A DNA stretch of 46,903 nucleotides, taken from Lachnospiraceae bacterium (lineage in GTDB: Bacteria > Bacillota > Clostridia > Lachnospirales > Lachnospiraceae). The DNA lies in contig JAFLSW010000017.1 in assembly GCA_022510725.1 (NCBI GenBank), positions 1 to 46,903 of the forward strand, read 5' to 3'. A program made the translations under genes and the position numbers. The first letter of the stretch is position 1. Every line of letters begins with the position of its first letter. This document shows, piece after piece, positions 7,105 through 14,059 of the stretch. The notes beneath the pieces are model-generated. The model saw nothing but the letters and a program-made list of their open reading frames with translations. It was not told the DNA's origin and did not search any database.

Positions 7105-7836
7105 TCAGAACATATAGTTGAATAAGTTTCCTGCGTTGTATCCGCTGTATGCAGCATTCTGATTGTAAAGACCGCTGGTCTTAGCAGCATCCTGATTTGC
7201 ATACATGCTGATGAAGGATGCGGAAGTGCCGGTCTTGTAAGCAAAGGAACCTGTACCGCTGAACAAAGTCTTAAGAGTAGAAGACTCGGCTTTCTTAAAT
7301 GTATCCTCATCAATCTTTAAGGTATTGTCAGACTGGATGGTAATACCTGCTTTCCCTAAAAGAGAAGAAACGCTGGCAGTATTGGAAACCATGTTGGATC
7401 CACTGCGGAGAACTTTGTTATTGTTGCTCTCGCCGGCTGCTTTTACCAGTTTGTTGTAATCATCTACAAAGGAAGATACTGCTTTGTAAAGGTCATCTTT
7501 ATTTTCTGCGTTATAAAGCTTAGAAGCAGTGGTGGAATACAAAGCGGATGAAGATTTTACAACATCAGCAGAATCATTCTTTAACGCGGTGATCTGTTTT
7601 GTATCATCAGCGCTTGCACCCTTGGTATTAGATGTCAGACCTTCTGCAGTAGGGTTCTTTGCATAGTAAGCTTTTAATAATTTACCATATGTACCGCTTT
7701 TAATGGATTTATAGTCTGTTAATAAAGAATCCAAACCCAGTCCGGAACCGGAATTAGAGTTGGAACCGGATGAGAAGAAAGAGTTTATACCAAAACCATT
7801 GGAGTAATCGTTATAACCGCTTGAAAAAATATTCAT
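7105..7836 (-). CDS. FliD-like (hook-associated protein 2, C-terminal type) protein
   Basis: 243 residues from ATG 7836, chosen because AAGGAG lies ten nt upstream; a GTG at 7845 is only one nt from it. The N-terminus is Ser/Asn/Gly-rich (SSGSNSNSGSGLG). The region SSFVDDYNKLVKAAGE followed by LGKAGITIQSDNTLKIDEDTFKKA matches the C-terminal core of the flagellar cap protein FliD (AVxxFVxxYNxL and GI.xxxDGxLxLDxxxL). It lacks the large FliD N-terminal domain, and no flagellar gene is in the window. It may be a cell-surface or secreted FliD-derived protein; there is no classical signal peptide. Function unknown. Confidence 0.6.
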   Translation of the reverse strand: MNIFSSGYNDYSNGFGINSFFSSGSNSNSGSGLGLDSLLTDYKSIKSGTYGKLLKAYYAKNPTAEGLTSNTKGASADDTKQITALKNDSADVVKSSSALYSTTASKLYNAENKDDLYKAVSSFVDDYNKLVKAAGESNNNKVLRSGSNMVSNTASVSSLLGKAGITIQSDNTLKIDEDTFKKAESSTLKTLFSGTGSFAYKTGTSASFISMYANQDAAKTSGLYNQNAAYSGYNAGNLFNYMF

Positions 7837-7955
7837 TGCTCTCACGCTCCTTGTTATAAATCAAATAGGAATAATTTCCCATAGTTTAGTTATATTATAG
7901 CACCTTGCATGGAAAAAACAAGGGGATGTTGAAAAAATGCCAATAAAATTTGATA

Positions 7956-8360
7956 TTAAACCAACTGAAACCCTTTTGAAGCAAGACAGTTTTCTACAAT
8001 GGCAGCTTCCTCGGAATGGAAGATCAGGATGGGCATGCCGGATTCCCTGTTAAAGGAAAGATAAATATAGTTCACATTGATGTTGCTCTCAAAAAGCGCA
8101 GTAAGCAGGTTATTTAAACTTCCTACCTCATCCGCCATTTCCACACCGATCACATCGGTCAGACGGCAGAGAAAACCGTCCTGCTCTAAAGCTGTCTTGG
8201 CCTGATCGGGATCGGACACTACCATACGGATGATACCGTATTCCGCACTGTCGTTGGTAACGGAACCTAAGATGTTGATCCCTTCCTGTTCCAGAATAGA
8301 AGTGATTCGCTTCAGATTTCCTTTTTTGTTTTCCGCATAAATAGATAATTGTTTTAACAT
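7956..8360 (-). CDS. Tandem ACT-domain protein
   Basis: 134 residues made of two ACT domains: about 3-66 (LSIYAENKKGNLKRITSILEQEGINI) and about 71-134 (GVEMADEVGSLNNLLTALFESNINVNYIY). ACT domains bind amino acids and regulate enzymes or act as sensors; stand-alone tandem ACT proteins of this length are common in Clostridia and usually of unknown target. An AAGGAGG ribosome site precedes the ATG. It has its own promoter and no operon partner. Confidence 0.87.
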   Translation of the reverse strand: MLKQLSIYAENKKGNLKRITSILEQEGINILGSVTNDSAEYGIIRMVVSDPDQAKTALEQDGFLCRLTDVIGVEMADEVGSLNNLLTALFESNINVNYIYLSFNRESGMPILIFHSEEAAIVENCLASKGFQLV

Positions 8361-8427
8361 AATTTCCTCCTTGGCGTATGTACCGCCTTGTTTGTCTATA
8401 TGAATTCTGATTTGTGCACTGTTACAG

Positions 8428-8456
8428 AGTATATCATATTTATCCGGTCTTCACAA
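8428..8456 (-). promoter_or_regulatory. Sigma-A promoter of the ACT-domain gene
   Basis: On the minus strand: TTGTGA (8456-8451), a 17-nt spacer and TATACT (8433-8428), about 68 nt upstream of the ATG. Confidence 0.6.
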
Positions 8457-8490
8457 ATAAAAAATAGTGCCTGAATTTAATCGAAAAAGC

Positions 8491-8518
8491 TTGATATATA
8501 AAATATAGGTGCTATACT
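8491..8518 (+). promoter_or_regulatory. Sigma-A promoter for the candidate RNA
   Basis: TTGATA (8491-8496), a 16-nt spacer and TATACT (8513-8518). It is divergent from the ACT gene promoter. No coding start follows within 300 nt, so the transcript would begin with a long untranslated RNA. Confidence 0.55.
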
Positions 8519-8524
8519 GAATGT

Positions 8525-8821
8525 AACAAATGAGTTGAGTTTTTTATATAAAGATGCTTTATAAAAAATTTATTATTTGTTTGTTGAATATTTTATGATT
8601 CTGGGATATATTAAGGATAGGAAGTTTCAGATGAATTTCCTGTTTTAAATATGAAAAATGCAGCGATGTTATGACTGCTAAGATTGGCCGTTGAAGTATG
8701 CGCCGGGCTAGGGGCTGGTTCATATGGAGGTCTACAAAGGTGTGAGGATTTACCATAGCCTAGCTAGGTTTAGCCGAAAGAAAGTCCTTGAAGGGAGAGT
8801 CAATGTTGACTCTCCCTTTTT
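8525..8821 (+). ncRNA. Candidate structured non-coding RNA with own promoter and terminator
   Basis: About 300 nt between a promoter and a strong intrinsic terminator without a convincing reading frame. The first 130 nt are AT-rich. The last 150 nt are much richer in G and C, with complementary segments GGGCTA/TAGCC and a CCTAGCTAGG palindrome near 8759-8768, and GGTCTAC near 8729 opposite GTGAGG-ATTTACC. This contrast in composition just before a terminator is typical of a structured RNA. I considered the raiA-type RNA and long leader classes of Clostridia but cannot confirm a match. It could also be the leader of the PBECR4-like gene, with the terminator acting as an attenuator. Confidence 0.45.
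8791..8821 (+). terminator. Strong intrinsic terminator inside the PBECR4-like gene's upstream frame
   Basis: A perfect stem, AAGGGAGAGTCA (8791-8802) with TGACTCTCCCTT (8807-8818), followed by Ts to 8821. It lies 20 nt before the ATG at 8841, so it either ends the upstream RNA or attenuates the downstream gene. Confidence 0.88.
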
Positions 8822-8840
8822 GCATGCACAGGAAAATAGA

Positions 8841-9446
8841 ATGGGTAATATTCAAGAGGCATTGTCAATGTTTCAACATATGACGGAATATAAATATAAG
8901 TTTGTGATATCACATAAAAAGGTCAAATATGAAATTGAATTGAATTTTCACGACAAGGATTTCTTTCATATAGCCGGATTGCAGCACCTAAAAGACATAG
9001 ATATTCCCAGAAATCCTAAAATGCTTTATGAAAAAATAGAAAATGGGAAAATAGACGATACATACTTAAGCAAAAGCACTAATTATACTAAAGTACGAGA
9101 TAGTTATGCAAATATAAAAAGCCGAATATACGGAGTGAAATTTTTAGAAGAATTTTTGGATAGCAAAAATCTGATCTGCCAATATGTAAAGTACAAAAAT
9201 AGATATTCAAATATAAAAGCAGATTATTTTATAAAAAGCGTTGTGCATCAAATTACTGCATATATATTTTTGAAAAAGAGAACAGGTGAAAAAGGTTATT
9301 GTATATGTTCATTTTTTATTGAACCTAAAAATACATATGAGGGAATAAATGTATATTGGCTATACAAGTCTAAAATAAGGTTAATTGATAACTATGAAGA
9401 AGTATTATATGACAGGCTGAAAAAGGACATCGCTATTTTGTACTAA
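8841..9446 (+). CDS. PBECR4-like nuclease-fold protein
   Basis: 201 residues from ATG 8841, preceded by ACAGGA at a normal distance. A longer open frame from 8724 would translate through a terminator hairpin and is rejected. The segment NFHDKDFFHIAGLQHLKDIDIPRN resembles the PBECR4 domain, a member of the phage-Barnase-EndoU-colicin-RelE-like nuclease group found in phage and mobile elements; nuclease activity is predicted, not shown. The gene is markedly AT-rich and uses many AAA/ATA/TAT codons, unlike its neighbours, which suggests horizontal transfer. No antitoxin or phage gene adjoins it. It overlaps the convergent DUF1848 gene by 4 nt with no terminator between them. Confidence 0.6.
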   Translation: MGNIQEALSMFQHMTEYKYKFVISHKKVKYEIELNFHDKDFFHIAGLQHLKDIDIPRNPKMLYEKIENGKIDDTYLSKSTNYTKVRDSYANIKSRIYGVKFLEEFLDSKNLICQYVKYKNRYSNIKADYFIKSVVHQITAYIFLKKRTGEKGYCICSFFIEPKNTYEGINVYWLYKSKIRLIDNYEEVLYDRLKKDIAILY

Positions 9447-10360
9447 GATCTCAAAGATCTCACTTTTCTTTCCGAGATCTTATCTTCCGGTCCAATGCTT
9501 CCACATAAAATAGGAGAATTTACATCATATTGCTGACAATTTTTCAGAACGCTTTCCTGACTGTAATTGGCATAGCAATACAGGCAGCCGTTTTGGCATG
9601 TGTTATATGTACCCACTTCTATGCTCTCTATGCAGCCGCATTCTTTTCTCTGGTTCTTATCTTTGCTTGCCATAATGTCGCATCCGATGATCTGCTCAAT
9701 CAGGCTTTTACCAATACAGCAATTGTGCTCGATGCCACAGGAAGAAAGATCGATGGCCTCTGCACAGGCTGCCGTCTTCATGTCGTTAGCAGCAGCGATA
9801 GAAGCAAGCTGTCTTGCAAACACCTTTAATTCTTTTTCCGAAAGGGAATAGGAGCAGAGTGCATCCATGGCCTTTTGATTCTTGGCATACAGATCCACAA
9901 AGCTGATCACACATTTTAATGTGTAACCCCGTAATTTATCTGCAATCTGTTCAAATGCCTGCAAATGATAGGCAGGGGTATATCTGTCTGTAAAAATAAT
10001 GGGGTCATATCGCCAGATCACTTTTTCTTTTCCGATCATGGATGACAGCTTTTGAAATGTGGGAATGACGGATTCCTTTTTATCGGGAATATTGGCTTCT
10101 ATATCCCTGCCGTAGCCGGTCAGGGTAAATTGAAAGTAATAGTGATAATCTTTTAATTCCTCTAACCTGGGCAGCATGGGTTCCGGGTTTTTGGTCCAGA
10201 ATACAATGCAGTCTACGACTTCAGGAGTAAGCAGGATCTTACTGACTTGATGTGGATTCATGGGATTGCGGACATACAAATAGCCTTCTCTTATTCGATT
10301 TAAAAACCATTCCGAATAGTAATTGGGAATGTCTGTTCTGCGGCTGACGCTTAAGATCAT
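9443..10360 (-). CDS. DUF1848 family protein with C-terminal CX3CX2C cluster
   Basis: 305 residues from ATG 10360 (AAAGGA upstream); the frame extends further up but the family starts MILSVSRRTDIPxxYSEWFxNRI exactly as here. Further landmarks are VFWTKNPEP, FTLTGYG and KVIWRYDPIIFT, which suggest a TIM-barrel-like arrangement. Near the C-terminus, CGCIESIEVGTYNTC is followed by CQNGCLYCYANY, that is C-x3-C-x2-C, the iron-sulfur motif of radical SAM enzymes, which normally sits N-terminally. The activity of DUF1848 is unknown. No gene partner is visible. Confidence 0.88.
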   Translation of the reverse strand: MILSVSRRTDIPNYYSEWFLNRIREGYLYVRNPMNPHQVSKILLTPEVVDCIVFWTKNPEPMLPRLEELKDYHYYFQFTLTGYGRDIEANIPDKKESVIPTFQKLSSMIGKEKVIWRYDPIIFTDRYTPAYHLQAFEQIADKLRGYTLKCVISFVDLYAKNQKAMDALCSYSLSEKELKVFARQLASIAAANDMKTAACAEAIDLSSCGIEHNCCIGKSLIEQIIGCDIMASKDKNQRKECGCIESIEVGTYNTCQNGCLYCYANYSQESVLKNCQQYDVNSPILCGSIGPEDKISERKVRSLRS

Positions 10361-10429
10361 GCTAATATGTCCTTTCAATATGTTAATATGAATTATAGTA
10401 TAGCTTATGGGTGTTGGGAAGGGGTTCCA

Positions 10430-10458
10430 TTGACATCTTTCATACATTTTAATAAAAT
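10430..10458 (+). promoter_or_regulatory. Sigma-A promoter of the GGDEF gene
   Basis: Perfect TTGACA (10430-10435), a 17-nt spacer and TAAAAT (10453-10458); predicted start near 10465, about 64 nt before the ATG. Confidence 0.7.
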
Positions 10459-10528
10459 AATTGTAATGTTGCGTTAAGATCAATCTGTACATTTTGTAGT
10501 CAGAATACTATCATAAAGAGGTTTTATC

Positions 10529-12250
10529 ATGGACAATGTTATAAAGGAAGAAACCGAACTGGAGGCATTTGTGGAGAATGCGCTGGTGGAGAGTTACTCC
10601 AAGATCTTTCGGGTAAATATCAATACGGGTGAATATGAGGTCTACAAAAATGACGGACTTCTTGATGACATCACTATTAGTGAGGTTCCCGATATTTATG
10701 CTTATATAGAAAAGCTGATAACCCAGGAGAGCATCTATCCCGAGTATGCCACAGCCTGCCGGAGACTTACAAACCCTGAATATGTGCGGAAAAGTGTTTT
10801 TTCGGGAGTCAAGAGAATCGTGCAAAGTTACAGACGACATACTGCCAAGGGAGATAAGTGGATCACTTTTACCATCATTGCGGGAGCGGACTGCAGTCCG
10901 GAGAATCCTATGGCGCTTTTTACATGGCGTGAATCCGACTCCGATGCCATAACGCTGCATGATACCCTTCCTACCATTTCCTCCCTCTATGATAAGCTGA
11001 TCAGAATCAACCTTTCCAATAATACCTATGAACCGGTGATTGCAGGCGATAGTGAGCAGGAACGGCTTGTGGGTGGCGTTGTCAATATGTACGAATGGTG
11101 GGCAGGCTATTCCAAAGATGGCAACATTGCCAAAGAAGATATGGGTGAATTTGGTGCCCTTATCAAAACCGGAAGCCTGCAGAAGCGTTTTGCGGAGGAT
11201 CCTACCCCGGTAAGCTTCCGCTACCGCAGAAAGGTAAATGGAGAGTTTCGCTGGGTACAGTTACAGCTGGCGCCCAGTGTGGAATATAGTGAAGAAAATC
11301 AGATCCTGCTGCTTTCCTTAAAGGATATTCACGACGAATATACCGAGCAGATGCGCAGCAGACAGGAATTGATCAACAATATGAACAGTGATGCCCTTAC
11401 CAAGCTTTTCAACCGTCTCAAATTTAATGCGGATATTAAAAAGCTGGGAGAAAGCAGTGAACCGCTTTTCACCTGTCTGTATATTGATGTGAACGGTCTC
11501 CATGAGTTGAATAATCTTTTGGGACACCAGAAGGGCGATGATATGCTTTGTTGTGTGGCGGATACCTTGCGGGAATATTTCCCGGATGAAAGAATATACC
11601 GCATCGGCGGCGACGAATTTGTAGTGACCAGTATACGGTTATCTAAGAAAGAGGTAGAGGATGTCATAGAAAAGGTTCGCCTTGTGCTTCGTAAGGAAAA
11701 CTATGAGATATCCATAGGTATTGAGAGCGGAGCCTGCGGAAAAAATATGGAAAAGACCGTCGGGGCAGCAGAGCGTGCAATGCGCAGCGATAAGGCAAAT
11801 TACTATAAGAATAATGGAGATCGCCGCAGAAAGCGCCAGATGAATGAAGAGTTGGAGCAGATGCTGGTGGAAAAGCGTGACAACGAGCGTTTCCTGGATA
11901 TTATTGAGCATCAGTTTCCCGGCGTGTTTTTTGTGGATCTTGCAAAGGATACTACTCGTCATGTTAATACACCCGATGATTTTAAGGAGATCCTTAAGGA
12001 GACGGAAGGCTGCTTCAGCCGGGCTGTAAGACTTTATGTTGAACGATTTATCAAGCGGGAGTATTATGACCGTTTTGATGATGTCCTTGATTATTACGAG
12101 CTGGATAAAAGGTTGAGCGAGACAGAAGGTGTGCAGTTTACCTATCAGAAGCTAAATGGCACCTGGATCAATGTCCGCATACTCAAGGTGGACAAACGGC
12201 AGCAGGATGCCAAACCTGAAACACTCTGGATCTTCTCGGAAGGAGAGTAA
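10529..12250 (+). CDS. Diguanylate cyclase (GGDEF) with flanking sensory-like regions
   Basis: 573 residues, no membrane segment, so cytosolic. The N-terminal 280 residues hold two PAS-like segments (for example FRVNINTGEYEVYKNDG, and a second at about 165-270 ending LLLSLKDIHDEYTEQM). The GGDEF domain spans about 285-435: the metal site is YIDVNGLHELNN, then GHQKGDDML, and the signature RIGGDEFVV with GGDEF at residues 360-364 is intact. The inhibitory RxxD site that normally precedes it is absent, so product inhibition is not expected. After it, residues 450-573 form another PAS-like region. Makes cyclic-di-GMP from two GTP. Single gene with its own promoter and terminator. Confidence 0.88.
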   Translation: MDNVIKEETELEAFVENALVESYSKIFRVNINTGEYEVYKNDGLLDDITISEVPDIYAYIEKLITQESIYPEYATACRRLTNPEYVRKSVFSGVKRIVQSYRRHTAKGDKWITFTIIAGADCSPENPMALFTWRESDSDAITLHDTLPTISSLYDKLIRINLSNNTYEPVIAGDSEQERLVGGVVNMYEWWAGYSKDGNIAKEDMGEFGALIKTGSLQKRFAEDPTPVSFRYRRKVNGEFRWVQLQLAPSVEYSEENQILLLSLKDIHDEYTEQMRSRQELINNMNSDALTKLFNRLKFNADIKKLGESSEPLFTCLYIDVNGLHELNNLLGHQKGDDMLCCVADTLREYFPDERIYRIGGDEFVVTSIRLSKKEVEDVIEKVRLVLRKENYEISIGIESGACGKNMEKTVGAAERAMRSDKANYYKNNGDRRRKRQMNEELEQMLVEKRDNERFLDIIEHQFPGVFFVDLAKDTTRHVNTPDDFKEILKETEGCFSRAVRLYVERFIKREYYDRFDDVLDYYELDKRLSETEGVQFTYQKLNGTWINVRILKVDKRQQDAKPETLWIFSEGE

Positions 12251-12255
12251 TGATG

Positions 12256-12301
12256 AAAAAATGCGATAGATACGGCGTTTTGCCATATTTATCGCATTTT
12301 T
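12256..12301. terminator. Bidirectional terminator between the GGDEF gene and tRNA operon
   Basis: AAAAATGCGATA pairs with TATCGCATTTTT; T-runs occur on both strands. It serves the cyclase gene (plus) and the two tRNA-Leu genes (minus). Confidence 0.82.
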
Positions 12302-12308
12302 AAATTCC

Positions 12309-12392
12309 TGCGGAAGATGGGACTTGAACCCACACGACATTGCTGCCACAAGATCCTTAGTCTTGCTCGTCTGCCAATTCCGACACTTCCGC
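12309..12392 (-). tRNA. tRNA-Leu (AAG)
   Basis: 84 nt. Acceptor GCGGAAG/CTTCCGC with discriminator A. The anticodon stem CAAGA/TCTTG holds the loop CTAAGGA (anticodon AAG). A long variable arm, typical of leucine tRNAs, and a T arm with GTTCAAGTC follow. The CCA end is not encoded. It is 9 nt downstream of a second tRNA-Leu and shares its promoter. Confidence 0.95.
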
Positions 12393-12401
12393 GAAAAAAG
12401 A

Positions 12402-12485
12402 TGCAGGAAAAGGGACTTGAACCCTCACGATATTGCTACCACAGGCACCTGAAGCCTGCGCGTCTGCCAATTCCGCCATTCCTGC
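12402..12485 (-). tRNA. tRNA-Leu (CAG)
   Basis: 84 nt. Acceptor strand GCAGGAA, anticodon stem CAGGC/GCCTG with loop TTCAGGT (anticodon CAG), long variable arm and GTTCAAGTC T loop. First gene of a two-tRNA operon with the AAG isoacceptor. Confidence 0.95.
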
Positions 12486-12496
12486 ACGCAAGTGTT

Positions 12497-12525
12497 ATTG
12501 TATCTGTTTTTTTGGCTTCTGTCAA
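12497..12525 (-). promoter_or_regulatory. Promoter of the two tRNA-Leu genes
   Basis: On the minus strand a perfect TTGACA (12525-12520), a 17-nt spacer and TACAAT (12502-12497), 12 nt upstream of the mature tRNA 5' end. Confidence 0.82.
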
Positions 12526-12587
12526 TCCCTTTTTTTATGTAGAAGAATAAATTAGGATAGGATAAGAATTTTTCGGTATTTTAACGC

Positions 12588-12616
12588 TTGTTATTTAAAA
12601 TCTTTGGGTGTAAAAT
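12588..12616 (+). promoter_or_regulatory. Candidate promoter of the antiporter operon
   Basis: TTGTTA (12588-12593), a 17-nt spacer and TAAAAT (12611-12616), 34 nt upstream of the mrpE ATG. Confidence 0.5.
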
Positions 12617-12650
12617 AATCAATTATGAAAAGACAAGGAGGCAGTTTTCC

Positions 12651-13124
12651 ATGTTTTTGTTGTTTTTCCTGTATTGGATCATATTTAACGGGCAGCTCAC
12701 TCTGGAAATAGGCATCATCGGCCTGGTTGTAGCCGGTCTGCTGTATGCTTTTCTTTGCAAATTTATGGACTATAGTTTTAAAAAGGATCTGCAGATCATG
12801 CAGTATGCCCTTTTTCTGTTTTTATATATCTTTGTCCTGATCTGGGAGATCGTCAAGGCAAACTTTGCCACCATCAGAATGATCTTTACTTCCAGATATG
12901 AAAGGGAGCCGGTGCTTGTCACCTTCCACTCTCATCTGAAGTCGCCTATGATGCGGGTTATTCTGGCTAATTCCATTACCCTGACTCCCGGCACCATAAC
13001 CGTGTCCTTAGAGGATGACACCTTTGTGGTTCATGCGCTGGACAAAGACTTTACGGAAGGAATAGAGGATTCTGTTTTTGTGCGAATGTTAAAGAAAATG
13101 GAAAGGATAGGAGAAGCAAAATGA
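12651..13124 (+). CDS. mrpE: Mrp/Mnh antiporter subunit E (MbhA type)
   Basis: 157 residues. Two or three N-terminal membrane helices (LLFFLYWIIF, IGIIGLVVAGLLYAFL, YALFLFLYIFVLIWEIVKAN) are followed by the conserved MnhE cytoplasmic part, including LANSITLTPGTITV and a VHALD segment. Subunit E is a small membrane protein needed for assembly of Mrp Na+/H+ antiporters. I start at ATG 12651, right after AAGGAGG. The open frame upstream of it has no ribosome site. First of nine genes; it overlaps mrpF by 4 nt. Confidence 0.92.
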   Translation: MFLLFFLYWIIFNGQLTLEIGIIGLVVAGLLYAFLCKFMDYSFKKDLQIMQYALFLFLYIFVLIWEIVKANFATIRMIFTSRYEREPVLVTFHSHLKSPMMRVILANSITLTPGTITVSLEDDTFVVHALDKDFTEGIEDSVFVRMLKKMERIGEAK

Positions 13125-13462
13125 GCAGCGGTATTCAATATTTGGAAAGTCACTATGATTTTTTGTTTATCGGCGTTTTGATCGTCCTAAGCATTATGCT
13201 GTTTTTGTGTCTGATCCGGGCCTGTATGGGACCTACCGTAGCCGACAGGCTGGTCTCCGTCAATATGATGGGTACCATGGTCATGGTCATCATTGCCACC
13301 CTTGCCATTATGCTGCAGGAAAGCTATCTGGTGGATATCTGCATGATCTATGCCATGATCAGTTTCCTGGCGGTCATTGTGCTTTCTAAGGTTATTATGG
13401 GTATCAAAAAGGAAGATGATCTGAAAAAAGATGCTTCCAATGAGATGGGAAAGGAAGAGTAG
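13121..13462 (+). CDS. mrpF: Mrp/Mnh antiporter subunit F (MbhB type)
   Basis: 113 residues with three membrane helices: FLFIGVLIVLSIMLFLCLI, then MMGTMVMVIIATLAIML and the C-terminal DICMIYAMISFLAVIVLSKVI. GPTVADRLVSVNMMG is the family signature between the first two helices. The Asp in the last helix (VDICMIYA) is the conserved acidic residue implicated in ion passage in MrpF. Overlaps mrpE by ATGA and is one nt from mrpG. Confidence 0.93.
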   Translation: MSSGIQYLESHYDFLFIGVLIVLSIMLFLCLIRACMGPTVADRLVSVNMMGTMVMVIIATLAIMLQESYLVDICMIYAMISFLAVIVLSKVIMGIKKEDDLKKDASNEMGKEE

Positions 13463-13463
13463 T

Positions 13464-13793
13464 ATGGAAATCTTACTGTGGCTTCGTTTTATCATAGGGA
13501 CTTTATTCCTGTTAGCCGGTATGGGCATATTTGTGGTGGAGATCATCAGTGTTTTTAAGTTGAAATATGTGCTGGACCGGATGCATGCAGCAGCAACGGG
13601 AGATACCTTTGGACTGGGACTTTCGGTGCTGGGTCTGACGATCTTAAGCGGTCTGAACCTGATGACCTTAAAGCTGCTTTTGATCGTGGTATTTTTGTGG
13701 TGTGCTTCACCGGTTTCCTCTCACTTGATCGCCAAGTTGGAGGTGTTTACCCACGAGGGAGAAGACAAGTACGGAAAGGTGGAGATCGAGTAA
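13464..13793 (+). CDS. mrpG: Mrp/Mnh antiporter subunit G (MbhC type)
   Basis: 109 residues with three helices. The motif DRMHAAATGDTFGLGLSVLGL is the G-subunit signature (family form RxHAxTxxxTLG), followed by LLLIVVFLWCASPVSSHLIAK. A longer frame starts at 13431 within mrpF but the ATG at 13464 gives the family N-terminus and follows an AAGGAAGAG site. The stop overlaps the next ATG by one nt. Confidence 0.92.
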   Translation: MEILLWLRFIIGTLFLLAGMGIFVVEIISVFKLKYVLDRMHAAATGDTFGLGLSVLGLTILSGLNLMTLKLLLIVVFLWCASPVSSHLIAKLEVFTHEGEDKYGKVEIE

Positions 13794-14059
13794 TGGAAAT
13801 TTTCATGTATATCCTGCTGTTATTTCTGGTTATCTGCGCCCTGGCGGTCAGCTTTACCAAAAGCCTTTTAAATGCGGTATTGGTTTTTATGAGTTACAGC
13901 CTGATCATGTCCATTATCTGGGTATTGTTGGAATCTCCGGATCTTGCCATTACAGAGGCAGCGGTAGGAGCAGGTGTTACCAGTATTTTGTTCTTTATTA
14001 CCCTAAAAAAGATCGAATCCATCAGAAAGGAGAAACAGGATGAGCCGGCGGAAAAGTGA
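13793..14059 (+). CDS. MbhD/DUF4040-type antiporter subunit
   Basis: 88 residues with three helices, starting MEIFMYILLLFLVICALAVSF. ESPDLAITEAAVGAGVTSILF is the DUF4040/MbhD signature; the same sequence forms part of the C-terminus of canonical MrpA. Here it is a separate protein. It keeps the Glu residues of the motif thought to line the proton or sodium path. Overlaps mrpG by one nt and the next gene by 20 nt. Confidence 0.88.
   Translation: MEIFMYILLLFLVICALAVSFTKSLLNAVLVFMSYSLIMSIIWVLLESPDLAITEAAVGAGVTSILFFITLKKIESIRKEKQDEPAEK

Noticed and set aside
8724-8840. Upstream extension of the PBECR4-like reading frame
   Set aside because: It would translate through a perfect terminator hairpin and lacks a ribosome site; the ATG at 8841 has one.
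8841-9446. Toxin-antitoxin pair
   Set aside because: No adjacent small gene with antitoxin features is present; only the nuclease-like gene is seen.
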